A stretch of DNA of 5,133 nt from Candidatus Phascolarctobacterium caballi (GTDB taxonomy: Bacteria > Bacillota > Negativicutes > Acidaminococcales > Acidaminococcaceae), in NCBI GenBank assembly GCA_018065225.1, contig JAGHTS010000165.1, forward strand, positions 1 to 5,133, given 5' to 3'. Numbering within the stretch: position 1 is the stretch's first letter; every line of letters begins with the position of its first letter. This document shows positions 1 to 5,133 of this stretch, piece by piece. A model generated the notes under the pieces. It was not told the origin of the DNA. It did not search any database and saw only the letters and a list, made by a program, of their open reading frames with translations. Made by a program: the position numbers and the translations under genes.

Positions 1-39
1 GTGAGATAAAATATACACGGGAAAAATTATATGTATTTT

Positions 40-60
40 TTTATCAATATTTTATCAATA
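40..60 (+). repeat. Tandem 11-bp repeat, two copies, in the leader
   Basis: TTTATCAATA occurs at 40-49 and again at 51-60, with one T between them, so the period is 11 bp, about one helical turn. It lies some 80-100 bp before the start codon. The spacing would put both copies on the same face of the DNA, as in a tandem operator, but I do not recognise the motif as a known regulator site. In such AT-rich DNA it may also be a chance duplication. Confidence 0.6.
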
Positions 61-102
61 AGTGTTCTAGATTTTTTTTTAATTATTCTTTTTTAATTTT
101 AT

Positions 103-128
103 TATAACCTAAAGGTATAACCTAAAGG
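103..128 (+). repeat. Perfect tandem 13-bp repeat overlapping the RBS
   Basis: TATAACCTAAAGG is present twice, head to tail, at 103-115 and 116-128. The second copy supplies the AAAGG part of the Shine-Dalgarno sequence; the first carries the same AAAGG 13 nt upstream, where it has no start codon in range. Each copy also contains a -10-like TATAAC. The repeat is exact, so a slippage duplication is the simplest origin. Confidence 0.85.
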
Positions 129-132
129 AGGG
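124..132 (+). promoter_or_regulatory. Strong ribosome binding site that fixes the ATG start
   Basis: AAAGGAGGG contains the full AGGAGG anti-SD core at 126-131 and leaves 8 nt before ATG 140. The in-frame TTG at 134-136 lies only 2 nt from this core, too close for initiation, so ATG 140 is the preferred start and the TTG two codons upstream is rejected. Confidence 0.85.
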
Positions 133-139
133 TTTGGAA

Positions 140-256
140 ATGACAAAGTATGTGGCAAAACAAAAGAGGAGCGAAAGGACTAATCTGCAAAAAGCGGTGC
201 TGGTGATGCTGGCGACGGGCATGGTGGCGTGGCCGTCCTTTAGTCCTGTGTATGCG
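140..256 (+). other. Sec signal peptide (39 residues)
   Basis: The signal has an 18-residue positively charged n-region, a hydrophobic stretch AVLVMLATGMVAW followed by PSFSPVYA, and a small-x-small cleavage site. Cleavage is predicted after A39 (VYA/AN), with after A40 as an alternative. The n-region is longer than usual, as in many very large exported adhesins, but it lacks a recognisable classical ESPR sequence. Confidence 0.85.
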
Positions 257-652
257 GCAAATTCAGTGATTACGGATAGCAATGCTCAATCGCTTATCAA
301 TGCCGGTGATACAACTCATAATATTTATGCCCAGCAGCAGGTTAACGCTGCAGTGGGCGCCAATAAGTTCACCCAGTTTAAAGTGGCTCAAAATGAAGTT
401 GCCAATCTGCACTTTACAAGATGGAATGAAGGTGCCAAAGGTGACAATTTCCATACCCTTTTGAATTTCGTTGATGCCAGAATTGAAGTCAACGGCACGG
501 TGAATGCCCTCCGCAACAACAAGATTGGTGGCAATCTTTATTTCATCAGCAGTAACGGTATGATAGTGGGGCAGAGCGGTGCCATCAATGCCGGCGCTTT
601 GACCGTGACGGTTCCCCAATCCGCTTATTTGACCGGGATAATGCAGGGCTGA
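140..652 (+). CDS. N-terminal fragment of LktA-family filamentous adhesin (signal peptide + truncated TPS domain)
   Basis: The 170-residue product begins at ATG 140 behind a strong RBS. Residues 1-18 form a long basic n-region (K3, K7, K9, R10, R13, K18), residues 19-36 a hydrophobic core, and VYA at 37-39 a signal peptidase I site. The mature part reads as a TPS domain of the FhaB/leukotoxin LktA type: AQQQVNAAVG, the ANLHF segment, NFVDARIEVNGTVNA, NNKIGGNLYFISSNGM and INAGALTVTVP. The SSNGM stretch corresponds to the NPNG-type motif of the family. In this family the domain directs export through an outer-membrane TpsB transporter. TPS domains are usually about 250 residues, so this one is cut short by TGA 650-652. 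The same frame continues with family-like sequence, so this is the front of a broken gene rather than a small complete one. Made alone, it would be an exported, incomplete fragment. Confidence 0.85.
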   Translation: MTKYVAKQKRSERTNLQKAVLVMLATGMVAWPSFSPVYAANSVITDSNAQSLINAGDTTHNIYAQQQVNAAVGANKFTQFKVAQNEVANLHFTRWNEGAKGDNFHTLLNFVDARIEVNGTVNALRNNKIGGNLYFISSNGMIVGQSGAINAGALTVTVPQSAYLTGIMQG

Positions 653-805
653 ATCGAGGGAGCCGGCAAAGCGTTTTTGAAGGACACCATTGCCAACAGC
701 GTTCCCTTGAATCCCAGCGGTTCCATTGTGGTTAACGGCAAAATCCGCACCGGGTTGGAAGCAAAGTTCAATGCCGCCAATATTATTGTGGGCAAGGAAG
801 TGGAG
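257..805 (+). other. TPS (haemagglutination-activity-like) secretion domain, interrupted by a stop
   Basis: The domain boundary is approximate. The first part, residues 40-170, carries the recognisable family motifs. Beyond the TGA the segment with VPLNPSGSIVVNGKIRTG and NAANIIVGKEVEF (about 707-805) reads as the end of the same beta-helical domain, where family members commonly have an 'INPNG.I.V.G.V..G' strand pair. The fact that both halves are needed for one domain is direct evidence that the stop is internal to the gene. Confidence 0.65.
650..652 (+). other. Internal in-frame TGA stop codon
   Basis: The TGA follows LTGIMQG and is immediately followed in the same frame by IEGAGKAFLKDTIANS, which joins smoothly to the next TPS strand. 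A single base change from TGG (Trp) or CGA (Arg) would create it; which residue stood here cannot be told. I see no SECIS-like hairpin directly downstream, so selenocysteine is unlikely. Confidence 0.85.
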
Positions 806-3800
806 TTTGACGGTGATAAGGCAAAGGTCAAAGAGGGCGGAGCCGACTATGGTGCCCGCATTTATACGGGTGTGGATTTCGGTGACATTGTGGCTCTTCC
901 GACAGATTTTGATGAAAAATTTGCAGACGGTCAGCACCGTCTGCAAATTACAAAAGTTGAAAAGGATGTAGTTAAAGGCATTGAAGAGGATTATTATGTT
1001 CTGGATAACGCACAGGGGATGAAGGGTGACGGCACGGTGGAGTTGCATGCGGAGTTACATTCTGACGATATTTTTTGGCAGAACCTGTTGCAGTCCGGCG
1101 GTTTGGAAACCAATATTGTTGTGGGCAAAAGTGCCAAAATTATCAGTGCGGGGGATGTTAATATTCAGGCAAAAGCCGATGCCACACCGGTGCAACGCAC
1201 CTGGCCCATTGCCTTGGCGATTGAAAACGCCAAAGCAAATGTACAGGTGGACGGCGTTATAACGGCGAAGAAGGATGTGAATCTTACTGCGGAAGCCCAA
1301 AGCGTAAAGACCCTGCTGGGTTCTTTCCCTGCTATTGCTGATATTTCCATTGACGTTTTGAACGGCAAGATTGATTTTTTGACGAATCCGGCAACTTATT
1401 TTTCAACTGCTGCCACCGGTGTATTGAACGGACTGCTTACACAACCTGGTACACCTGTCTTAAAGGGAATTTCCGATTTCTTTAAGTCCAATGCCGCAAC
1501 TTTGACTTTTCAAAATACGGAAGCAAAGATTAATATCGGGGCGGACAGCAAAATTACGGCAGGTGAAAATATTACTGCATCGGCAACGAGCATGGCTGTG
1601 GCATTGCAGTCACGCATAGTGATGCCGGTAGCGTCTGTAACAGGAGGTAATCCATCTGAGGATATTGCGTTAAATGTGGCGGTAATGAGCAACAAGGCAA
1701 ATGTGGATGTGGAAGGCGTGCTGGAGGCCGGCGGGGCCGCCAGTGTGGTTGCTGCCAGTGTGGGTAATATTACGACCATGCCTATGATTTTAGGGTCGGA
1801 AAAGGCCGCTTCCGGTTATGCAAATCTTGCTGTCGGCATAGCGGTAGTGGATGACAAGGCAAAGGTTAAGTTGGGGGAAAATGCCAAGATTACCAGTGGG
1901 GCGGCAGCAGTTTTGCTGGCGACAGCAGATACGGAAGTGTCTAATTCGCCATTGGTAGAAACCAATGACCGTGCTACGGTGAACGCCGCAATAGGTGTGG
2001 CGGTGGCGGATGCCGCTGCCAATGTGGATGTGGAAGGTGTGATTGAATCCGGCGGTATTGTAAATATTGCCGCCGACAGTACTATGAAACCGAGCAACTC
2101 CGCATCCAACCGCATTGAAACGGATACGACAACCGGCGGTTTTTGGGGCAGTGTTACTAAGGGTGTTCAATATCTAAATTCAGAAGAGTACAACAAACTG
2201 AAAGCAAAAGACCAGGAAAAAATTAGGGAAGCCATTGAACGGGCTATTGATGGCGTACATGCTGAAGGAACCGGTACTTCCCAATACTTTTCTGTAGGCG
2301 GCAGTATTGCTGTAACCAATGTCAAAAATGCAGCGGAAGTAGTGGTGGGTGGCAAGGCACGGATTACTGCCAACGGGCCGGATGTGGTGGCTTATAAGGA
2401 TGACGAGAAAAAGAAAGTGGAGTTTAGTCAAGCACTAAGCATTACGGCAATCGCCAATATGCCGGACTTTACCGCCGGTGCCAAAAGTAATGTTGCCAAC
2501 AAAGCATGTACAACAGGGACAGGCAACGCTTCTATGGGTGCCGCTGTGGCAATTACGGATATTGACAACACTGCCGATGTTGTGATTATGGAAAAAAAGG
2601 ATCGGGATGGTGATATTTCCCTAAATAATATAACCGCATCTATTGGCACGGTGAAGATAGATGCCAAGAGTGTGTTGTGTGATGATTACCGGCCCAAAAA
2701 GTGGGCAGAAGGTTTTGTAGGTCTTTTCACAAATGTGCCGGACGCTTGGAAATCATGGGGAATAAGTTTTGCGGATGCTTTTACCCACTCATCCAAGGTT
2801 AATGCGGCCTATGAAAAAGTTTTCGGAACGAACGGTACCGCAAACGGCTCTGCAAATCTTGGCAACGATTATGACCCTGCCAATTATTTTGATGATGCTG
2901 AAGGGGATATGCAAAAGTTCCAAGAGGCGGACAGCGACAACTCTTTGGGAAAACTGATGCTGGAAACAGGGAAAATCTACGGACAAGTATTGAACAAATA
3001 TAACAGTTCTGATGATGGGGTTTATAATGCGGCCAGTTATTCACAACCGGTGTGGAACGCAGTTGGTGCGGAAATGCCGGAGAATTTCACATTAGGTTCG
3101 GGAGCCGGTAATATAGATTTACGCTACAAGCCGGTGCAACGGAATACCGATGGCAGTATTGTTTCCGCCGTGATGGGGTTGGCGGGGATTGTGGGTTCTA
3201 TGTACGAAACTCTTGCCAATCCTTTGGGTGTAATAAGCAATATTGCTGTTTCCAGCCGTGCCGGCGACCCTACAGGCGAACATGTGGCGGATGCCTTATC
3301 AGGGGCGGTGGCGGTTACCCGCACCAATAACAGGGCGGATGTTGTAATAGGCCATTTGAACAATATTTTGGGCGGCACCATTGAAATTGCCGCCGCTACG
3401 GAAGGCCGTTTGATTAATGTTGGCGGAACGGCAGGAAAAATTTGGTCTCCGGTTCTGCCGGGTTATAACGATTCCGGCGCTGTTGATTTCTTAGGCGGTA
3501 ATGCGGTGATTTCCAGCAACAAATTTGATGCGGTGGTGGTGCTGGGAGACGGTGTTAATTTGACTGCTGTCGGCAACACCAAATTTTTGGATAATGTTAA
3601 GTTTGATGATAAGGAAAAAGAGAGCGCTGAAAAATATAAGGAAGCAACAACGGATGAAAAAAAGCAAGAGGTGTTAGGTGCAAGACCTGTTATAACAAAT
3701 TACATTTACCTCAGAAAGGATGCTTCCAACGAGAAACATAAGCAGGCCTACGAGAAGATTAAAGAAGCTACCGACAAGATGATTCTTCAAGCCACCAACG

Positions 3801-5110
3801 ATATTTTGGCGGTGAATTTGGCTTTCGGCGGAGGACGTGCCACCAAATTTGGTATGGTAGGCATGGTGCCGACAATCACCGGCCACAGCAACAGTATTGT
3901 TTCTGTGGACGATGGGGCAAAACTTACTGCTGCGGAAAGTTTGGATTTATATACCCGCAACAAAACTACGCTGGCTGTGGCTGCTTTGGCAAATGAGGTA
4001 AATAAAGAAGGCGGCTTTGGTGTGGGTGTCAGTGTGGGCATTATTGATTATGATGTGAACAATCTTGTCCTTGCGGCGAACAATGGTTATTATAATGCTG
4101 TGACCACTGCTGATGGGAAAGTTAATGCTCTGTATTTGCCTGAAGGCGATGATAATCCCCGTAAAGACAGGGAGGCGGCGGATGCTTTAAAGGTTTTACA
4201 ACAAGCATTGGGGGATAATAACAAGTATTACCAATTAGGGACAATAGGTGCAACTGATACAGGTTCCTTGTCCGCAGGCACCACCCTTTCTGCAAAAAGC
4301 GATACCTACGGGCTGAAAGTCAACCTGACTATTGCTGGGGCATCTTCCAAGGCGGAAGGAAGACCGGACGGGGGTAATGATAACCCCATCCCGACACCTA
4401 CTACTTCGCCGACTCCGGAGCCCACACCCATTCCCACTCCTGCCCCGGAGGATCCTGTTCCGGAACCGGAACCAACTCCTCTGCCGATTATAAGGCCGTT
4501 CCCCGGGATTATTCGACCGGCATACAACGATTATCATGGAGCGATAAACGATTTTAAACAATATTGGTACGGTGGTGGCGATGCTTTATTAAGCAGCCCG
4601 CCACCATCGGCTTCCGGCCCGGCGTTAGGCGCCCCCATGTTGGGGGACAGTGGTAGCGCTTCTGTTGTGGCAGGCAGTTTTTCTGTCAACACTTATAAAG
4701 GAATGACGGGCGCTATTTTGGAAACGAAGAACCTGACTGCTAAAAACTTGCAGGTACTGGCAAACGACAACAGTGTTTTAGTGGCTGCCGGCGGTGAGGG
4801 AGCATTTTCCTATATGGGGGGGAATGCAGGTAGTTCTGCCCTTGAAGGTGCATTGGGCGGAGCGGTGGCATTCAACAGGATTTCCGGCAAAGAAATTTAT
4901 GCAGTTGTGCGTGGAGCGACCGTAAATGGCGTTTCCGGCAGTTTGGAAAATTTTGTTACCCAGGCACAGAGCAAAGGTGTGCAGGTGGCGGCAGGTCTGA
5001 ATATTGGCAGTGTCAAAAATGAGAATGCCAATGAATTTGCTTTGGGCGGATTGGGCGCATCAGTTTCCATCAACAATATAGACAAGAATGAAGTTGCCGC
5101 CAAGCAGTAG
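677..5110 (+). CDS. Body fragment of LktA-family filamentous adhesin (end of TPS domain and beta-helix shaft)
   Basis: This open frame of 1477 residues lacks a signal peptide and begins in the middle of the TPS domain. The nominal start is TTG 677; its only purine-rich upstream stretch, GAGGGAG at 656-662, is 14 nt away, so independent initiation looks poor. The body consists of short beta-strand repeats typical of right-handed beta-helix adhesins, for example KANVDVEGVLEAGG, KVKLGENAKITSG and AANVDVEGVIESGG. Segments without the repeat pattern interrupt it at about 2120-2267, 2681-3290 and 3602-3800, and a Pro-rich linker lies at 4385-4519. After the linker the repeats resume (LETKNLTAKNLQVLAND, AFNRISGKEIYAVVRG). 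Only two cysteines are present. The frame stops at TAG 5108, apparently inside another repeat. The function is cell-surface adhesion by family inference; as an isolated product it would stay in the cytoplasm and probably misfold. Confidence 0.8.
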   Translation: MKDTIANSVPLNPSGSIVVNGKIRTGLEAKFNAANIIVGKEVEFDGDKAKVKEGGADYGARIYTGVDFGDIVALPTDFDEKFADGQHRLQITKVEKDVVKGIEEDYYVLDNAQGMKGDGTVELHAELHSDDIFWQNLLQSGGLETNIVVGKSAKIISAGDVNIQAKADATPVQRTWPIALAIENAKANVQVDGVITAKKDVNLTAEAQSVKTLLGSFPAIADISIDVLNGKIDFLTNPATYFSTAATGVLNGLLTQPGTPVLKGISDFFKSNAATLTFQNTEAKINIGADSKITAGENITASATSMAVALQSRIVMPVASVTGGNPSEDIALNVAVMSNKANVDVEGVLEAGGAASVVAASVGNITTMPMILGSEKAASGYANLAVGIAVVDDKAKVKLGENAKITSGAAAVLLATADTEVSNSPLVETNDRATVNAAIGVAVADAAANVDVEGVIESGGIVNIAADSTMKPSNSASNRIETDTTTGGFWGSVTKGVQYLNSEEYNKLKAKDQEKIREAIERAIDGVHAEGTGTSQYFSVGGSIAVTNVKNAAEVVVGGKARITANGPDVVAYKDDEKKKVEFSQALSITAIANMPDFTAGAKSNVANKACTTGTGNASMGAAVAITDIDNTADVVIMEKKDRDGDISLNNITASIGTVKIDAKSVLCDDYRPKKWAEGFVGLFTNVPDAWKSWGISFADAFTHSSKVNAAYEKVFGTNGTANGSANLGNDYDPANYFDDAEGDMQKFQEADSDNSLGKLMLETGKIYGQVLNKYNSSDDGVYNAASYSQPVWNAVGAEMPENFTLGSGAGNIDLRYKPVQRNTDGSIVSAVMGLAGIVGSMYETLANPLGVISNIAVSSRAGDPTGEHVADALSGAVAVTRTNNRADVVIGHLNNILGGTIEIAAATEGRLINVGGTAGKIWSPVLPGYNDSGAVDFLGGNAVISSNKFDAVVVLGDGVNLTAVGNTKFLDNVKFDDKEKESAEKYKEATTDEKKQEVLGARPVITNYIYLRKDASNEKHKQAYEKIKEATDKMILQATNDILAVNLAFGGGRATKFGMVGMVPTITGHSNSIVSVDDGAKLTAAESLDLYTRNKTTLAVAALANEVNKEGGFGVGVSVGIIDYDVNNLVLAANNGYYNAVTTADGKVNALYLPEGDDNPRKDREAADALKVLQQALGDNNKYYQLGTIGATDTGSLSAGTTLSAKSDTYGLKVNLTIAGASSKAEGRPDGGNDNPIPTPTTSPTPEPTPIPTPAPEDPVPEPEPTPLPIIRPFPGIIRPAYNDYHGAINDFKQYWYGGGDALLSSPPPSASGPALGAPMLGDSGSASVVAGSFSVNTYKGMTGAILETKNLTAKNLQVLANDNSVLVAAGGEGAFSYMGGNAGSSALEGALGGAVAFNRISGKEIYAVVRGATVNGVSGSLENFVTQAQSKGVQVAAGLNIGSVKNENANEFALGGLGASVSINNIDKNEVAAKQ
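918..949. repeat. Perfect 14-bp inverted repeat with 4-nt loop inside the coding sequence
   Basis: AATTTGCAGACGGT at 918-931 pairs exactly with its reverse complement at 936-949, leaving the loop CAGC at 932-935. It encodes KFADGQHRLQI in the adhesin frame. On the plus strand no U tract follows. On the minus strand the stem runs into TTTTT, giving a terminator-like shape, but no gene on that strand would use it. It is the strongest hairpin I found in the window. Confidence 0.85.
1694..2100 (+). repeat. Diverged 53-54-residue beta-helix modules
   Basis: Three modules line up from KANVDVEGV (1694), KAKVKLGENAKI (1856) and AANVDVEGVI (2015), spaced 162 and 159 bp. Each has the form 'AV.....-AxVxVxGxxxxGGxxxVxAxS'. 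The first and third are closer to each other: AATGTGGATGTGGAAGG is identical at 1700-1716 and 2021-2037. Related but more diverged units start near 1232 and 1520, and later near 2325, 2569 and 3337. This is the repeat pattern of a beta-helical passenger shaft. Confidence 0.65.
2120..2267 (+). other. Charged, probably helical insertion in the beta-helix
   Basis: Between two repeat modules lies a segment unlike its surroundings: GFWGSVTKGVQYLNSEEYN followed by a Lys/Glu-rich stretch (KAKDQEKIREAIERAIDG). Its spacing of hydrophobic and charged residues suggests an amphipathic helix. It may form a small cap or loop protruding from the shaft; the role is not known. Confidence 0.5.
2681..3290 (+). 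other. Non-repetitive insertion of about 200 residues
   Basis: The repeat pattern is lost from DDYRPKKWAEGF up to about GDPTGEH and resumes at ADALSGAVAVTRTNNRADVVIG. The segment contains Trp-rich DAWKSWGISF, an acidic Asp/Asn-rich part (NDYDPANYFDDAEGD) and a more hydrophobic stretch (SIVSAVMGLAGIVGSMYETL). It looks like a separate domain or large loop set into the shaft, and could be a ligand-binding part, but I recognise no known domain. Confidence 0.5.
3602..3800 (+). other. Lys/Glu-rich helical or coiled-coil-like insertion
   Basis: Two strongly charged stretches, DDKEKESAEKYKEATTDEKK (from 3605) and NEKHKQAYEKIKEATDKMIL (from 3728), flank a short strand-like piece (PVITNYIYL). Both share the 'A.EKYKEAT / AYEKIKEAT' wording, so they may be an old duplication or a helical hairpin. 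They interrupt the beta-helix, which resumes at ILAVNLAFGGG. Confidence 0.5.
4385..4519 (+). other. Proline-rich linker (PTP/PEP repeats)
   Basis: About 45 residues with Pro at nearly every second position: PIPTPTTSPTPEPTPIP, then PEDPVPEPEPTPLP and IIRPFPGIIRP. Such stretches form extended, stiff spacers. It separates the large first part of the shaft from a second repeat region that starts near 4640, and a second small Pro cluster (SSPPPSASGP) follows at about 4596. The region is at readthrough residues 1416-1460. Confidence 0.85.
5108..5110 (+). other. Second in-frame stop (TAG), probably also premature
   Basis: The frame after the TAG reads NVTISVD to the end of the window. Aligned with the preceding module, FNRISGKEIYAVVRGATVNGV matches INNIDKNEVAAKQ-stop-NVTISV, with shared N, I, E, A and T positions and the stop falling in the middle of the unit. 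A natural end would be expected at a module or domain boundary. Only 23 downstream bases are available, so this is less secure than the TGA. Confidence 0.6.
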
Positions 5111-5133
5111 AATGTAACAATCAGTGTAGATAC

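Larger units (their letters stand above)
1..139 (+). promoter_or_regulatory. AT-rich leader upstream of the adhesin gene
   Basis: This stretch contains no credible gene on either strand. It is far more AT-rich than the coding region and has T tracts at 36-42 (T7), 72-80 (T9) and 89-94 (T6). TATAAC at 103-108, repeated at 116-121, resembles a -10 box, but I find no convincing -35 hexamer at the right distance. TAGATT at 68-73 is a weaker alternative. The promoter must lie here or just upstream, but its exact position cannot be fixed by eye. No terminator of a preceding gene is visible. Confidence 0.45.
140..5133 (+). pseudogene. Reconstructed LktA-family filamentous adhesin gene, two in-frame stops, 3' end outside window
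   Basis: The frame that starts at 140 runs in register through TGA 650-652, TAG 5108-5110 and on to the window edge. Read through, it spans 1656 codons before the TAG, a size normal for large TPS-type adhesins, which can exceed 3000 residues. The order is signal peptide, TPS domain, beta-helix repeats, non-repetitive insertions, proline-rich linker and further repeats. No frameshift is visible. TGG encodes Trp at several sites (for example AWPSF, RWNEG, FWQNL), so nothing suggests a code in which TGA is Trp. The protein would lie on the cell surface and mediate adhesion; the leukotoxin activity of Fusobacterium LktA cannot be inferred from family resemblance. A pseudogene is the best call from sequence alone; sequencing error, a mixed population or regulated readthrough remain possible. 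Confidence 0.7.

Noticed and set aside
134..139. TTG at 134 as the start codon of the first fragment
   Set aside because: It is only 2 nt from the AGGAGG core, whereas ATG 140 is 8 nt from it.
656..679. Genuine independent start of a second gene at TTG 677
   Set aside because: GAGGGAG lies 14 nt upstream, too far for good initiation; the product would lack a signal peptide and begin in the middle of a secretion domain; and the sequence just before the TTG is family-like in the same frame.
650..700. Selenocysteine or reassigned TGA explanation for the internal stop
   Set aside because: No bacterial SECIS-like hairpin is apparent directly after the TGA, no selenoprotein motif is present, Trp is encoded by TGG elsewhere, and a second stop of a different kind (TAG) also interrupts the gene.
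263..1048. Minus-strand open frame of 261 codons opposite the TPS region
   Set aside because: It overlaps a clearly coding frame, has no plausible RBS or recognisable family, and its His/Cys/Ile-rich composition is that of an antisense shadow of a Gly/Ala/Val/Asn-rich protein.
3371..3394. GGCGGCA / TGCCGCC inverted repeat
   Set aside because: A 7-bp stem with a 10-nt loop built from common Gly/Ala codons is expected by chance in this sequence.
4235..4561. Minus-strand open frames opposite the proline-rich linker
   Set aside because: Their Arg-Ser-Arg and Gly-Val-Gly wording is simply the reverse complement of Pro/Thr codons; there is no independent coding signal.
1..5133. CRISPR array, mobile element, tRNA or rRNA
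   Set aside because: No regularly spaced short repeats, transposase-like frame, terminal inverted repeats or RNA-gene signatures were seen; the repeats present are diverged protein modules.

Overview
The window holds essentially one thing: the 5' part of a very large gene for a surface-exported filamentous adhesin, split by an in-frame stop codon. The protein starts with a Sec signal peptide. A two-partner-secretion (TPS, FhaB-type) domain of the kind found in the 'leukotoxin LktA family filamentous adhesin' group follows, and then a long run of beta-helix repeats rich in Gly, Ala, Val and Asn. Such proteins occur in Fusobacterium and in diderm Firmicutes of the class Negativicutes. The strong AGGAGG ribosome binding site, the very AT-rich leader, the more balanced coding composition and the wording of the TPS domain fit a gut- or mouth-type Negativicutes best. 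That assignment comes from family recognition, not from a search.

Layout: bases 1-139 are an AT-rich leader without a gene. It carries two short tandem repeats (11 bp x2 and 13 bp x2), T tracts and a strong Shine-Dalgarno sequence. The reading frame opens at ATG 140. It runs through the signal peptide and most of the TPS domain to a TGA at 650-652. The same frame resumes at once with family-like sequence and stays open to a TAG at 5108-5110. The 23 bases after the TAG still read as plausible repeat sequence in the same frame, so the TAG also looks premature and the original gene very likely runs out of the window.

How the parts relate: 140-652 and 677-5110 are not two genes working together but two pieces of one. 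The first piece has the export signal without the adhesive shaft; the second has the shaft without an export signal. With standard decoding neither should work as a surface adhesin. No frameshift is visible in about 5 kb, so the damage is either recent, a sequencing or strain-mixture artefact, or bypassed by readthrough. The long 5' piece ends inside the TPS domain, and no TpsB-type outer-membrane transporter is present in the window.

Other items: a perfect 14-bp hairpin inside the coding sequence (918-949), a G7 tract, a proline-rich linker in the middle of the shaft, several helical or non-repeat insertions, and exactly two cysteines. I see no RNA gene, mobile element, CRISPR array or second independent gene on either strand.
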